Origin: Spirochaetales bacterium
GTDB lineage: Bacteria > Spirochaetota > Spirochaetia > DSM-27196 > SLAA01
Direction of reading: 5' to 3'
Assembly: GCA_007127105.1 (NCBI GenBank)
Contig: SLAA01000038.1
Span: 1 to 46,911, forward strand
Length of the DNA: 46,911 nt
The notes beneath the pieces are model-generated. The model was not told where the DNA came from, did not search any database, and saw only the letters and a list, made by a program, of their open reading frames with translations. A program made the translations under genes and the position numbers. Shown piece after piece: positions 9,104 through 16,780 of this stretch (its first letter is position 1; the number at the start of each line of letters is the position of its first letter).

Positions 9104-9895
9104 TCAAAGCTCCGGTGGACGTTCCCAGTACCGGTGCAGCTCAAAGTGGTTGCAGATGTCGTGCTCAAGGTCGCGGGTAATGACCGAACCGGGGCTGTAA
9201 GTCGGGGCAAAGCGGAATTTCTCGGTGCCATGATTCATCTGTACACTGGAAGCTGCCCAGACCACCTGGTCTACACTTCTTGTTGATGCCAGTATTTGCT
9301 TGGACTTCTCTGTCTTGGTGAGTTCAATTTGCAGGTATCGTACCCGCCATGTTTCGCACTCGAACCAGAAATCACGAACCTTTCCAACCTCACCGTCGAC
9401 TGCATTGACATGGTAACCGGTGACTTCATTACAGCTTCGGAGTTTGCTCTCGTTTTCCGGTTCAACATCACTCTGCTCAGCTTCTTCGTTACCATGCTCA
9501 GCAAGAGCTCCAGTTGGAGTAGAATGGGCGCCCCAGAGGCCAGCCCCACCCCAGTAAACCGGAAAGTCGTAATAGACAAAAAGCTCGTTTTCAATTTGAC
9601 GGGATATAGGGCGGTCGGTGTCTGTATCAGGACTGTTCTTGACCTGCTCTTTGGTGAGGGAAACCGCAACGCATTTGCTTTCCGGATACACCCCGGTGAT
9701 GGCAAGCGGAGTAATGAGCACGGAACGTCCAAAGAGCCAGGGGCCGGTACGGACTACCAGGTATCGGACGACCCAGCGCTCTTCATCGAAGTACAGATCT
9801 TCGACATGGCCAACCTCGCCGTCGGAGGCCTGCAACTTGTAGCCATGGAGCCCGCGTGCACCAAAAAATAGTGGATGCTGTTCCTGTTCTTCCAT
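9104..9895 (-). CDS. Double PRC-barrel domain protein
   Basis: About 263 residues carrying two PRC-barrel-like domains in tandem, one at about 10-75 (LHGYKLQASDGEVGHVEDLY) and one at about 155-220 (TGYHVNAVDGEVGKVRDFWF). The two copies are clearly related and are joined by an acidic, Glu/Asn-rich linker. No signal peptide or membrane segment is seen, so it is probably cytoplasmic. PRC barrels occur in photosynthetic reaction centre H subunits, RimM and many stress proteins, and usually act in protein or RNA docking. ATG at 9895 has GGAGGT 6 bases upstream. It sits 63 bases downstream of mlaD in the same direction. Its role is unknown. Confidence 0.85.
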   Translation of the reverse strand: MEEQEQHPLFFGARGLHGYKLQASDGEVGHVEDLYFDEERWVVRYLVVRTGPWLFGRSVLITPLAITGVYPESKCVAVSLTKEQVKNSPDTDTDRPISRQIENELFVYYDFPVYWGGAGLWGAHSTPTGALAEHGNEEAEQSDVEPENESKLRSCNEVTGYHVNAVDGEVGKVRDFWFECETWRVRYLQIELTKTEKSKQILASTRSVDQVVWAASSVQMNHGTEKFRFAPTYSPGSVITRDLEHDICNHFELHRYWERPPEL

Positions 9896-9958
9896 CACAA
9901 CCTCCAGTATAGTGCTGCATGCGAACCGGGTAAAGCTCTTTCCCGACGCGCGCATCAC

Positions 9959-10762
9959 TTACTCGTCTTCTATCTCCTCGAATACCTGTCGTATTCCTTC
10001 GGAGGCAACACGTAAATTATCCGACAATTCCACCAGGTTGGCAAGAATCTCCTCAATCCGATCTCCAGTCGTATGATCCTGAAGCCGAGCAAGGGTTGAC
10101 CCGTCTTCGCTTAGTCGGGCTCCAAGCATAGCGACCTCAAGAGCCGCCTGCTGAATAGTTGCTATGGTTGCCGCTATCTCGCCTTCACCGACCACGTCGT
10201 CAAGATTATTCAATAGGGCATCTGCCCGGGCGCTTGCCGAGCTCAGGTTTGCAACCACCTGGTCAACCATGTCGGCGTTGCGCTTCAAGAGCTCATTCAG
10301 CAGCTCCGAGGTCTCGCTTACATTTCGAACCGCCCGGCCCCCATCCGCCATGATCGAGGCCAGGTCGACCGTCGGGTCACCCTGAAAGCGGGTGCCGGGC
10401 TCGGCAATTGGGGCAGAACCGGAACCGGGATACACTTCCACCGTCTGGTCACCAAACATTCCACGAGTCAGAATCGCAAACCCCTCGTCTTCACGCAGGT
10501 ACAGGTTTCGGTCAAGTCGGATACCTACAATTACGCTCGTTTGGGTTTCGGGATTTATCTCAAGGCTGACGACTGAGCCAATCTTAATTCCCAGTTTGCT
10601 CACCACGGTGCCTCGGCTAATGGTACCTGCATGATTGAACTCTACCTCGTAGCTTGGTCCGGCGCTGAACACAAAATTCAAGGCAATAGAATACAGTGTC
10701 ACCAGAATTGCGGCCGAGATGAGCGTGAAGATGGCAGCTCGTGTCTTACTTCCTGTTCGCAT
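9959..10762 (-). CDS. mlaD: MlaD-like MCE domain protein (lipid transport)
   Basis: Substrate-binding component of an Mla-type ABC transporter, about 267 residues. One N-terminal TM helix (about 8-33) anchors a periplasmic MCE domain (about 36-115, with VVSKLGIKIGSV and GMFGDQTVEVYPGSG). A helical C-terminal region of about 140 residues follows, longer than in E. coli MlaD, and could form a tunnel or coiled coil between hexamer subunits. ATG at 10762 overlaps the mlaF stop by 17 bases and has GAGGAG upstream, so it was preferred to the longer frame from 10795. Family knowledge assigns phospholipid transfer between the two membranes; direction and lipid cannot be deduced. Confidence 0.9.
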   Translation of the reverse strand: MRTGSKTRAAIFTLISAAILVTLYSIALNFVFSAGPSYEVEFNHAGTISRGTVVSKLGIKIGSVVSLEINPETQTSVIVGIRLDRNLYLREDEGFAILTRGMFGDQTVEVYPGSGSAPIAEPGTRFQGDPTVDLASIMADGGRAVRNVSETSELLNELLKRNADMVDQVVANLSSASARADALLNNLDDVVGEGEIAATIATIQQAALEVAMLGARLSEDGSTLARLQDHTTGDRIEEILANLVELSDNLRVASEGIRQVFEEIEDE

Positions 10763-11504
10763 GGTACTCCTCGTGCAGAATCTCACGTTGTTCAATAAAG
10801 CGTGTTCGCAGTTCAGACTCAGGCCGCTTAAACTCGGCGCGTGCTTCTATTACGCTAATGCGGCCATCCTCAATCAGAGCCACAGTGTCACCAGCGAATA
10901 GGGCCAGATCGACATCGTGGGTGACAATGAGCGATGTGATATTCACCGTGTCACTGAGTTTCTTGATCATTGTATCCACCGTGCCAGCGCTAATGGGGTC
11001 AAGGCCGGTTGTGGGTTCATCGTAGAAAAGGTATCTGGGCTGGGTGATCATGCAGCGGGCGATGGCGGCTTTGCGTTTCATGCCGCCGGATAACTCCCGC
11101 GGCACAACATCAAGAAAGGGTGTCATCTCGACGATATCGGCATAGCGCCGTACCTCGCGGTCAATCTCTGCAGGGCTGTGTTTGCGATGATAAGCCAGTG
11201 GAAACGCAATGTTCTCGTAGACAGTCATTCCGTCGAACAAGGCGCCTTCCTGGAGTAGCATCCCTATTGCCGAGCGAATGACCTTAGCTTTGCGTGGTGA
11301 GGCTGTAACAATGTTGTGGCCGTCAATGTCGATAACTCCCTTGTGCGGCACCAGGAGGCCACAGATGCATTTCAGGAGCACCGACTTGCCAATGCCGCTA
11401 CGGCCCATAATGACCGTAGCCTTATTGTCTTCAATGACTATATCAAGCCCGTTGAGAACGCGCTTGTCTCGAAACCTCATATGGACACTGCTACATCTGA
11501 TCAA
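10746..11504 (-). CDS. mlaF: MlaF-like ABC transporter ATPase
   Basis: Cytoplasmic ATPase driving the MlaE permease, about 252 residues. It has Walker A (GRSGIGKSVLL), signature LSGGMKRK, Walker B (LFYDEPTTGLDP) and H-loop (IVTHDV). The open frame runs back to 11642 inside mlaE, but that stretch has no ABC homology. The chosen start is TTG at 11504: it overlaps the mlaE TGA stop as TTGA, has AAGGGGG 6 bases upstream, and places the protein start just before the conserved RCSSVHMRF strand. ATG at 11480 would remove part of that first strand. It lies between mlaE and mlaD, overlapping both. Confidence 0.92.
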   Translation of the reverse strand: MIRCSSVHMRFRDKRVLNGLDIVIEDNKATVIMGRSGIGKSVLLKCICGLLVPHKGVIDIDGHNIVTASPRKAKVIRSAIGMLLQEGALFDGMTVYENIAFPLAYHRKHSPAEIDREVRRYADIVEMTPFLDVVPRELSGGMKRKAAIARCMITQPRYLFYDEPTTGLDPISAGTVDTMIKKLSDTVNITSLIVTHDVDLALFAGDTVALIEDGRISVIEARAEFKRPESELRTRFIEQREILHEEYHANRK

Positions 11505-12283
11505 AGGAAGCCCCCTTGGCGGAGGCCAACACTCACCAACAGATCCGTTACCAGCACCACAAAGATATTGAGTACCAGTGCCTTGGTGGTTGTTTCGCCC
11601 ATATCCGCTGCACTTTCGCAGTAGAAGGTTCCAAAGCAACATGCGTTGAGTGAGACAAAGAAACCAATCAGGACGGCACGGATCATGGTGCTGGTAATAA
11701 CGGTGGCGTCCAGAAAGATAAAGGCGTTGTCCATGAATATGGGAAGGGGTAGTTCAAACCACCAGTTCAGCAGGAATGCCGAGCTAAAGATTGCAATCCC
11801 GTGCGTGATTCCGACAAATATCGGCAAAACCAGCAGCGAGGCGACCACTCTTGGAATAACGAGGTACTTGAACGGCTCAACGTCCATGAGCTTTAAGGCA
11901 TCCAGTTGACCGGTCATTTGCATGGAGCCAATCTCAACCGTCATTGCCGTCCCGACCTTGGCTGAGTAGATGGTTGAGGCCAGCATGACCGAGCCGGCGC
12001 GCAGGATCACCTCCACCGTCGCGGTGCTCACATAGCGGGTGGCACCCAGATAGCGTCCGTAGTAGCCGCTTACCCAGGTGAGCAACAGACTGAGCATTAT
12101 GCTGCCAGCGATTATTGGACCAATTGCGCTGTCAAAGACGAGAAAGAACTGCCTAGCGGTCTCTTTCCAGGGAAAGCCTCGACTGAACAACCATCGGGTG
12201 AAACTCCGATAGCGCTGCATAAGGGAGATGAAGTCGGAGTACATTCGAGCGGCTGTAGACGGTGTCGTTTGAACTTTGCTCAT
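11501..12283 (-). CDS. mlaE: MlaE-like ABC transporter permease
   Basis: Inner-membrane permease of the lipid transporter, 260 residues. It has the MlaE/Ttg2B layout: an N-terminal interfacial helix, then about five hydrophobic segments, with the conserved EIGSMQMTGQLDALKLMDVEPFKYLVIPR block (family signature EIGTMRVTEQIDAL) at about residues 115-145. It is the first gene of the envelope cluster, with AAGAG as a modest SD. No MlaB STAS-domain or MlaC carrier is encoded in the window, so the complex is a reduced E-F-D set unless partners lie elsewhere. It diverges from cysK over 180 bases. Confidence 0.93.
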   Translation of the reverse strand: MSKVQTTPSTAARMYSDFISLMQRYRSFTRWLFSRGFPWKETARQFFLVFDSAIGPIIAGSIMLSLLLTWVSGYYGRYLGATRYVSTATVEVILRAGSVMLASTIYSAKVGTAMTVEIGSMQMTGQLDALKLMDVEPFKYLVIPRVVASLLVLPIFVGITHGIAIFSSAFLLNWWFELPLPIFMDNAFIFLDATVITSTMIRAVLIGFFVSLNACCFGTFYCESAADMGETTTKALVLNIFVVLVTDLLVSVGLRQGGFL

Positions 12284-12437
12284 TTGCTCTTAACTATACT
12301 CACTGCCCGCGATTGAGGCTATGGAGATCAGCGCATCACAGGCCAAGTTGCTAGTGCTTTCCCTCGCTATCCACGAGCTGCGGCCGGAATTTCCCAGTCC
12401 AGCAACAAACACCCTATACCCCATAGAATTAATAGTG

Positions 12438-12443
12438 TATAAT
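12438..12443 (+). promoter_or_regulatory. Candidate -10 box for cysK
   Basis: A perfect TATAAT lies 20 bases before the cysK start, leaving a leader of only about 14 bases that carries AAGGAGGT at 12453-12460. No good -35 box is visible at 16-18 bases spacing, so an activator may be needed. This would also drive the genes downstream of cysK. Confidence 0.5.
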
Positions 12444-12463
12444 CCGCGCTTTAAGGAGGTGTC

Positions 12464-13396
12464 ATGAAACCGGTTGAGTCGATAACAGAACTCATTGGAA
12501 GAACTCCACTCGTGCAACTGCGCAGCTTTGCGCCCCAGTCCGCATCAGGTGTTGAGCTCTACGGAAAGCTGGAGAATAGAAATCCGGGTGCAAGCGTGAA
12601 GGACCGAATAGGTCTGGCAATGATTGAGGCCGCCGAGGAGTCGGGAGAGTTACAGCCTGGTGGATCTATAGTCGAGGCGACCAGCGGTAACACCGGCATT
12701 GCGCTGGCCTATATTGGAGCCGTGAAGGGGTATAAGGTTGTTCTCACCATGCCTGACACCATGAGCATTGAACGGCGGCGGCTCCTTTCGGCATATGGCG
12801 CCGAGTTGAATCTCACGCCGGGACACCTGGGCATGAAGGGTGCGGTTGAGCTGGCCGAGGAAATTGTGGCTGAACGTAGTGGGGCGGTGCTCATGCGGCA
12901 GTTCGCCAATGTCGCCAATCCTGAGGCGCATCGGCAAACTACAGCCGAGGAGATATGGCAGGATCTTGAAGGGAGAATAGATATCTTTGTAGCGGGCGTA
13001 GGCACCGGAGGAACGCTCACCGGTGTCGGGAGCGTGCTCAAGCAGCGGAACAAGGCCATTGAACTCGTTGCGGTTGAACCTTCGGACTCCCCGGTGCTGT
13101 CCGGCGGAACACCCGGGCCACATCGCATTCAGGGAATCGGCGCTGGGTTCGTACCAGAGGTGCTGGATCGGAGCTTGATTGACGAGGTGCTTCAGGTGAA
13201 GTCGGAGCAGGCCGCCGAGGCGACACGCCAGCTGGCCAAAAAAGAAGGGATTCTTGCGGGTATTTCGGCTGGTGCCAATGTGTACGCGGCGGCTCAGGTT
13301 GCCGCTCGTCCGGAAAATGCTGGCAAGCGCATTGTTACGATTATCTGTGATACCGGAGAACGGTATTTGAGCACCTGGCTATTCGACAACGTTTAA
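12464..13396 (+). CDS. cysK: Cysteine synthase (O-acetylserine sulfhydrylase)
   Basis: PLP enzyme making L-cysteine from O-acetyl-L-serine and sulfide, 310 residues, cytoplasmic. The PLP lysine is K46 in NPGASVKDRIG. The TSGNTGIALA loop binds the amino-acid substrate, and GTGGTLTGVG binds the PLP phosphate. Length and motifs match CysK/CysM; the overall pattern is closer to CysK, but the two are hard to separate by eye. ATG at 12464 has a perfect AAGGAGGT. It starts a 13.4-kb run of genes on the plus strand, with metY 13 bases downstream, so both sulfhydrylation routes are made together. Confidence 0.95.
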   Translation: MKPVESITELIGRTPLVQLRSFAPQSASGVELYGKLENRNPGASVKDRIGLAMIEAAEESGELQPGGSIVEATSGNTGIALAYIGAVKGYKVVLTMPDTMSIERRRLLSAYGAELNLTPGHLGMKGAVELAEEIVAERSGAVLMRQFANVANPEAHRQTTAEEIWQDLEGRIDIFVAGVGTGGTLTGVGSVLKQRNKAIELVAVEPSDSPVLSGGTPGPHRIQGIGAGFVPEVLDRSLIDEVLQVKSEQAAEATRQLAKKEGILAGISAGANVYAAAQVAARPENAGKRIVTIICDTGERYLSTWLFDNV

Positions 13397-13409
13397 GGAG
13401 TAATGAAAC

Positions 13410-14696
13410 ATGAGTACACAGAAACTGGAAACACTCGCCATTCACGCCGGCTTAAGCAAGGAGTCGGGTGGCGAACCGAGCCGCGCACCTGCGCTGCATA
13501 GAACTACCGCCTACAACTTTCGCGACACCACGCATGCTGCGAATTTGTTCGCTCTCAAGGAGCTCGGGTACATCTATACCCGTCTCCATAATCCAACACA
13601 GGACGTACTCGAACAGCGGCTTGCGGCCTTGGACGGCGGAGCGGCTGCGCTGGCACTGGCCTCCGGTACCTCGGCGGTATTCTATTCCATAATTAACATA
13701 GCTGGTACGGGTGACGAGATTGTCTCGAGTAGCCATCTCTATGGCGGAACCTATACAATGTTCAACGACATCCTCCCGCAGTTTGGAATCACGGTGCGCT
13801 TTGTCGACCCCACTGACCTTGCCGCCATTGAGGCCGCAATTAATGATCGTACGCGCGCGGTATTTCTTGAAACCATTGGAAATCCTGGTCTTACGGTCCC
13901 TGACTTTGAGGCGGTTGCCGAGGTCGCGCATCGATTTGGTCTGCCTCTTATCGCGGACGCAACCTTCACCACACCGGCTCTCTTCCGGCCTTTGGATCAC
14001 GGCGTGGATATTGCAGTGTACTCGTTGACGAAGTGGATTGGTGGTCATGGCACCGGCATTGGTGGCGCGGTGGTAGATTCCGGACGCTTTGACTGGAAGA
14101 ATCCCAAGTTCCGTACCCTCAACGAACCTGACGGTAGCTATCATGATGTGCGCTTTGCCCATGATCTGGGAGATCTCTCGCCCTTGGCTTACATTCTCCG
14201 CATGCGACTTGTGCCCTTGCGCAACCTGGGTGCTGCTATTGCTCCCGACAACGCGTGGATCTTCCTTCAGGGCATTGAGACACTGGGGTTGCGAATGGAA
14301 CGCCACTCCGAGAACGGTGCCGCGGTAGCTGAGTACCTGGAGAAGCATCCTAAGGTTGAGTGGGTTCGTTATCCGGGGCTGAAAGGGCACCCGACTCACG
14401 CCCAAGCCAGGAAGTATTTCACTAAGGGCTTTGGAGGCATGGTGGTGTTTGGGATCAAGGGAGGCCGACCGGCTGGAGAAACATTCATTAATGGAGTCGA
14501 GCTTTTCTCACATGTCGCGAACGTTGGGGACGCTAAGTCCCTGGCAATACATCCGGCAAGTACGACTCACTCGCAACTGGATGATGCACAGCAGGCCGAG
14601 GCCGATGTCGATGCTGGTCTGGTGAGACTCTCGGTTGGAATTGAGCACATTGACGATATTCTTGCCGATCTTGAGCAGTCGCTCGCCAAGGTTTAG
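13410..14696 (+). CDS. metY: O-acetylhomoserine aminocarboxypropyltransferase (sulfhydrylase)
   Basis: PLP enzyme of the Cys/Met-metabolism family, 428 residues, joining O-acetylhomoserine and sulfide into homocysteine (methionine route). The PLP lysine is K208 in YSLTKWIGGHGTGIGG. ETIGNPGLTVPD and the C-terminal HPASTTHSQL motif are diagnostic of the OAH sulfhydrylase branch and separate it from MetB/MetC, which are about 380 residues. The start has the SD AAGGAG. Co-transcription with cysK is likely (13-base gap). metF at 45020-45940 supplies the methyl group for the next step. No homoserine acetyltransferase is in the window. Confidence 0.95.
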   Translation: MSTQKLETLAIHAGLSKESGGEPSRAPALHRTTAYNFRDTTHAANLFALKELGYIYTRLHNPTQDVLEQRLAALDGGAAALALASGTSAVFYSIINIAGTGDEIVSSSHLYGGTYTMFNDILPQFGITVRFVDPTDLAAIEAAINDRTRAVFLETIGNPGLTVPDFEAVAEVAHRFGLPLIADATFTTPALFRPLDHGVDIAVYSLTKWIGGHGTGIGGAVVDSGRFDWKNPKFRTLNEPDGSYHDVRFAHDLGDLSPLAYILRMRLVPLRNLGAAIAPDNAWIFLQGIETLGLRMERHSENGAAVAEYLEKHPKVEWVRYPGLKGHPTHAQARKYFTKGFGGMVVFGIKGGRPAGETFINGVELFSHVANVGDAKSLAIHPASTTHSQLDDAQQAEADVDAGLVRLSVGIEHIDDILADLEQSLAKV

Positions 14697-14725
14697 GACG
14701 TCTCAAGCAGGCTGAAGGAGCCGAC

Positions 14726-16780
14726 TTGCGAAAAACAGGGCCGAGTGTCTATACTCGGCCCATGTATCGCTCCCCATCTCAACAACGCACCACATACACC
14801 GGTGGCCTAAACCGGGAGTCCGACGACAAAGGCCTGGTCCGCCGACTCGCCGACGCTCTTCAGCGAGAGTCCTGGGGTAGAACGATCCTTGGTCTTGCCT
14901 GGACCGCCGGGCCGGTAACCTATTTTGCGCTTTTCGGTGGATACTACATAAGCTATGGTACCGCGCCACCGACCAACCTTATTCTGTACTTTGCAGTTTA
15001 CACCGTCATTGCTGGTGTGTTCGCGGTGGTCATGCGTATTGGGTACCATGTAGTACGTGGTGGAGAAAAGGAGGAGGCCGAGCGCTTGCTGACCGAGACG
15101 CTCGGAGACATTCCGACCGTGCTTATGACGGCTCGCGACCAACTGCTTGAGGGCTACGACCCAAGCAACCGCCGACTGCTCGCTGCCAAGCACGTTATAG
15201 AAAACTCCGACGCCCTTCCGAACGCCGTTGCTCGGGCAGTCTATGATCTGACCGAAAGCCGACAACTGGCAGATGCGGTTGAAGGAATAGATGTCTATAG
15301 GCGGGGCGGGCTTTACTCGCGGGTAGAAGATCTGCGTTTGGAAGTGCTGCCGGAGCTTGAAGGCGCCTTAGAGGACCTGAGGAAGCGCGCACCTGCACTC
15401 GCGGATTTGCTGCATGATCGTTTCCATGGCCGTGTTACCAACAAGGCCGCAGGCCGTATGCGCACGGAAGGCTTCCTGGAGCGGATACTCAGTGCGGGTG
15501 AGAACGACAACTTCACCTTTCTGGGGCTGAGCGATGTAGATGAGATCATGGTACTGCTCTTCGAACTACTGGCGGGCAGGGAGCTGCCATATTTCAGCCC
15601 GCACTATAGCGGAGGTCAGATTTTTCGTGACAGCTCACTCAACCTTGATAAGGCTCGTCGTGAGTACCGCAGCGCGGTGTTTGCACGCAACAGCCGTCTG
15701 CGCATGCTGGTAGAGCTGCTCAACGAGTCCGAGGAGATACACCGTGTTGCCGCCGCAATACCGGTGCTCCAGTCCGTGCAGGAAATGAGTTCCAACATCG
15801 TACGTGCTATTGAGACCTTGTATGAAGACATGGCTCGGCGCAGCGAGATGTTGCATCGTAAAGATACCGGCACTAAGGCTCGTGAGCACCTTCGTGATCA
15901 ACTTGCCCAGGAGCTGAGACATTTTCGCCAGACTATGCAGCTTTACCGTTCACTCTATGAAGCGAATCACCAGGTGGATCGGGCCTATACTGCGTTGTTT
16001 GCCGCGGAAAAAAAGTACTCCAATACCCGTCGGCGGCATGGAAAGGAGTTTGCCCTGCGCCTGCTTGGCTCGGAAGACAAGCGCGACGGGATTCGGATTA
16101 TTGAGCGAACCATTGCTCTTGACCTCCGTGAGCGCCAAAGTGTTGCACGGGTTCTTTCACCGGTTTTTCGGCGGTGGAATAGGTCGATGTCGGCTGCCGA
16201 GCGCATTCCTGACGAGGATCGCAGACGTGAAGCGCAGCATGCGCTGACCAAGCAACTGGCGGTGGAGTCGGCCTTGGCGCTAGATAAAAAGCTTCATGTG
16301 AGCAGGCCCGCGGTACAGTTTGCTATCGAGAGCACGAACGCCGCAGCGCTCGGTGCCATTGAAAGCGGTCTTACACGCTCATACCGCATTGGCTGGGCTA
16401 TGTCGCTTGTGCGGGAACTTGCGCCTCCGGGGCGAGAGGCGGTACACCGGATTGCCCGCTACTTAACGGTGCATCACCACCTCCCGCTCACTGCCGAGGC
16501 TCGAGCAGTTCTCGTAGAAGAGTTCGATGCAGACCCTGCAGAGCTCGACCGTATAGCTTTCGAGACATCTACCGAGGCTGCTCACGAGCTGACTGTCGGC
16601 CGAGAGCAACTCCTCCTGCTGGCACCGCCCTCGCGTAGATATCTGAGCCTCATGGAGCGACTCAACCGAGTGTTGGGAGTACGAGCGTCCTTGCGCTTGT
16701 CAAGCCTCCGGCCTGCGTACTATAAGTATGAGGATGCAGGAGTACAGCAGTCGGCAGCAGCATCGACAGACGCTTCGTGA
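14726..16780 (+). CDS. Unknown membrane-anchored helical protein
   Basis: Not recognised. 684 residues from a TTG start at 14726 that has AAGGAG 5 bases upstream. The alternative ATG at 14762 (residue 13) has no SD and sits directly after a 9-bp hairpin. Two TM helices (about 53-75 and 85-108) are followed by about 570 mostly cytoplasmic residues rich in Arg, Glu, Leu and Ala. These are predicted helical, with coiled-coil-like stretches around 320-420. No enzymatic motif, Walker box or metal cluster is visible. The C-terminal tail (QQSAAASTDAS) overlaps the argJ start by 53 bases. It lies between metY and argJ in a tight run leading into the MoxR/Bat genes. A scaffold or sensor role is speculation. 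Confidence 0.85.
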   Translation: MRKTGPSVYTRPMYRSPSQQRTTYTGGLNRESDDKGLVRRLADALQRESWGRTILGLAWTAGPVTYFALFGGYYISYGTAPPTNLILYFAVYTVIAGVFAVVMRIGYHVVRGGEKEEAERLLTETLGDIPTVLMTARDQLLEGYDPSNRRLLAAKHVIENSDALPNAVARAVYDLTESRQLADAVEGIDVYRRGGLYSRVEDLRLEVLPELEGALEDLRKRAPALADLLHDRFHGRVTNKAAGRMRTEGFLERILSAGENDNFTFLGLSDVDEIMVLLFELLAGRELPYFSPHYSGGQIFRDSSLNLDKARREYRSAVFARNSRLRMLVELLNESEEIHRVAAAIPVLQSVQEMSSNIVRAIETLYEDMARRSEMLHRKDTGTKAREHLRDQLAQELRHFRQTMQLYRSLYEANHQVDRAYTALFAAEKKYSNTRRRHGKEFALRLLGSEDKRDGIRIIERTIALDLRERQSVARVLSPVFRRWNRSMSAAERIPDEDRRREAQHALTKQLAVESALALDKKLHVSRPAVQFAIESTNAAALGAIESGLTRSYRIGWAMSLVRELAPPGREAVHRIARYLTVHHHLPLTAEARAVLVEEFDADPAELDRIAFETSTEAAHELTVGREQLLLLAPPSRRYLSLMERLNRVLGVRASLRLSSLRPAYYKYEDAGVQQSAAASTDAS
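14738..14761. repeat. Perfect 9-bp inverted repeat
   Basis: GGGCCGAGT at 14738-14746 pairs exactly with ACTCGGCCC at 14753-14761, with a 6-base loop. It ends one base before the ATG at 14762 and falls inside the TTG-initiated frame (codons 5-12). No U-run follows, so it is not a classical terminator. In RNA it could influence the choice of start codon; as DNA it could be an operator. Confidence 0.7.

Noticed and set aside
13452-14405. Minus-strand open frame (317 codons) inside metY
   Set aside because: Fully antisense to a well-matched metY; composition is that of a mirror frame.
14738-14761. Hairpin as a terminator between metY and the next gene
   Set aside because: No U-run follows and the stem lies inside the TTG-initiated reading frame.
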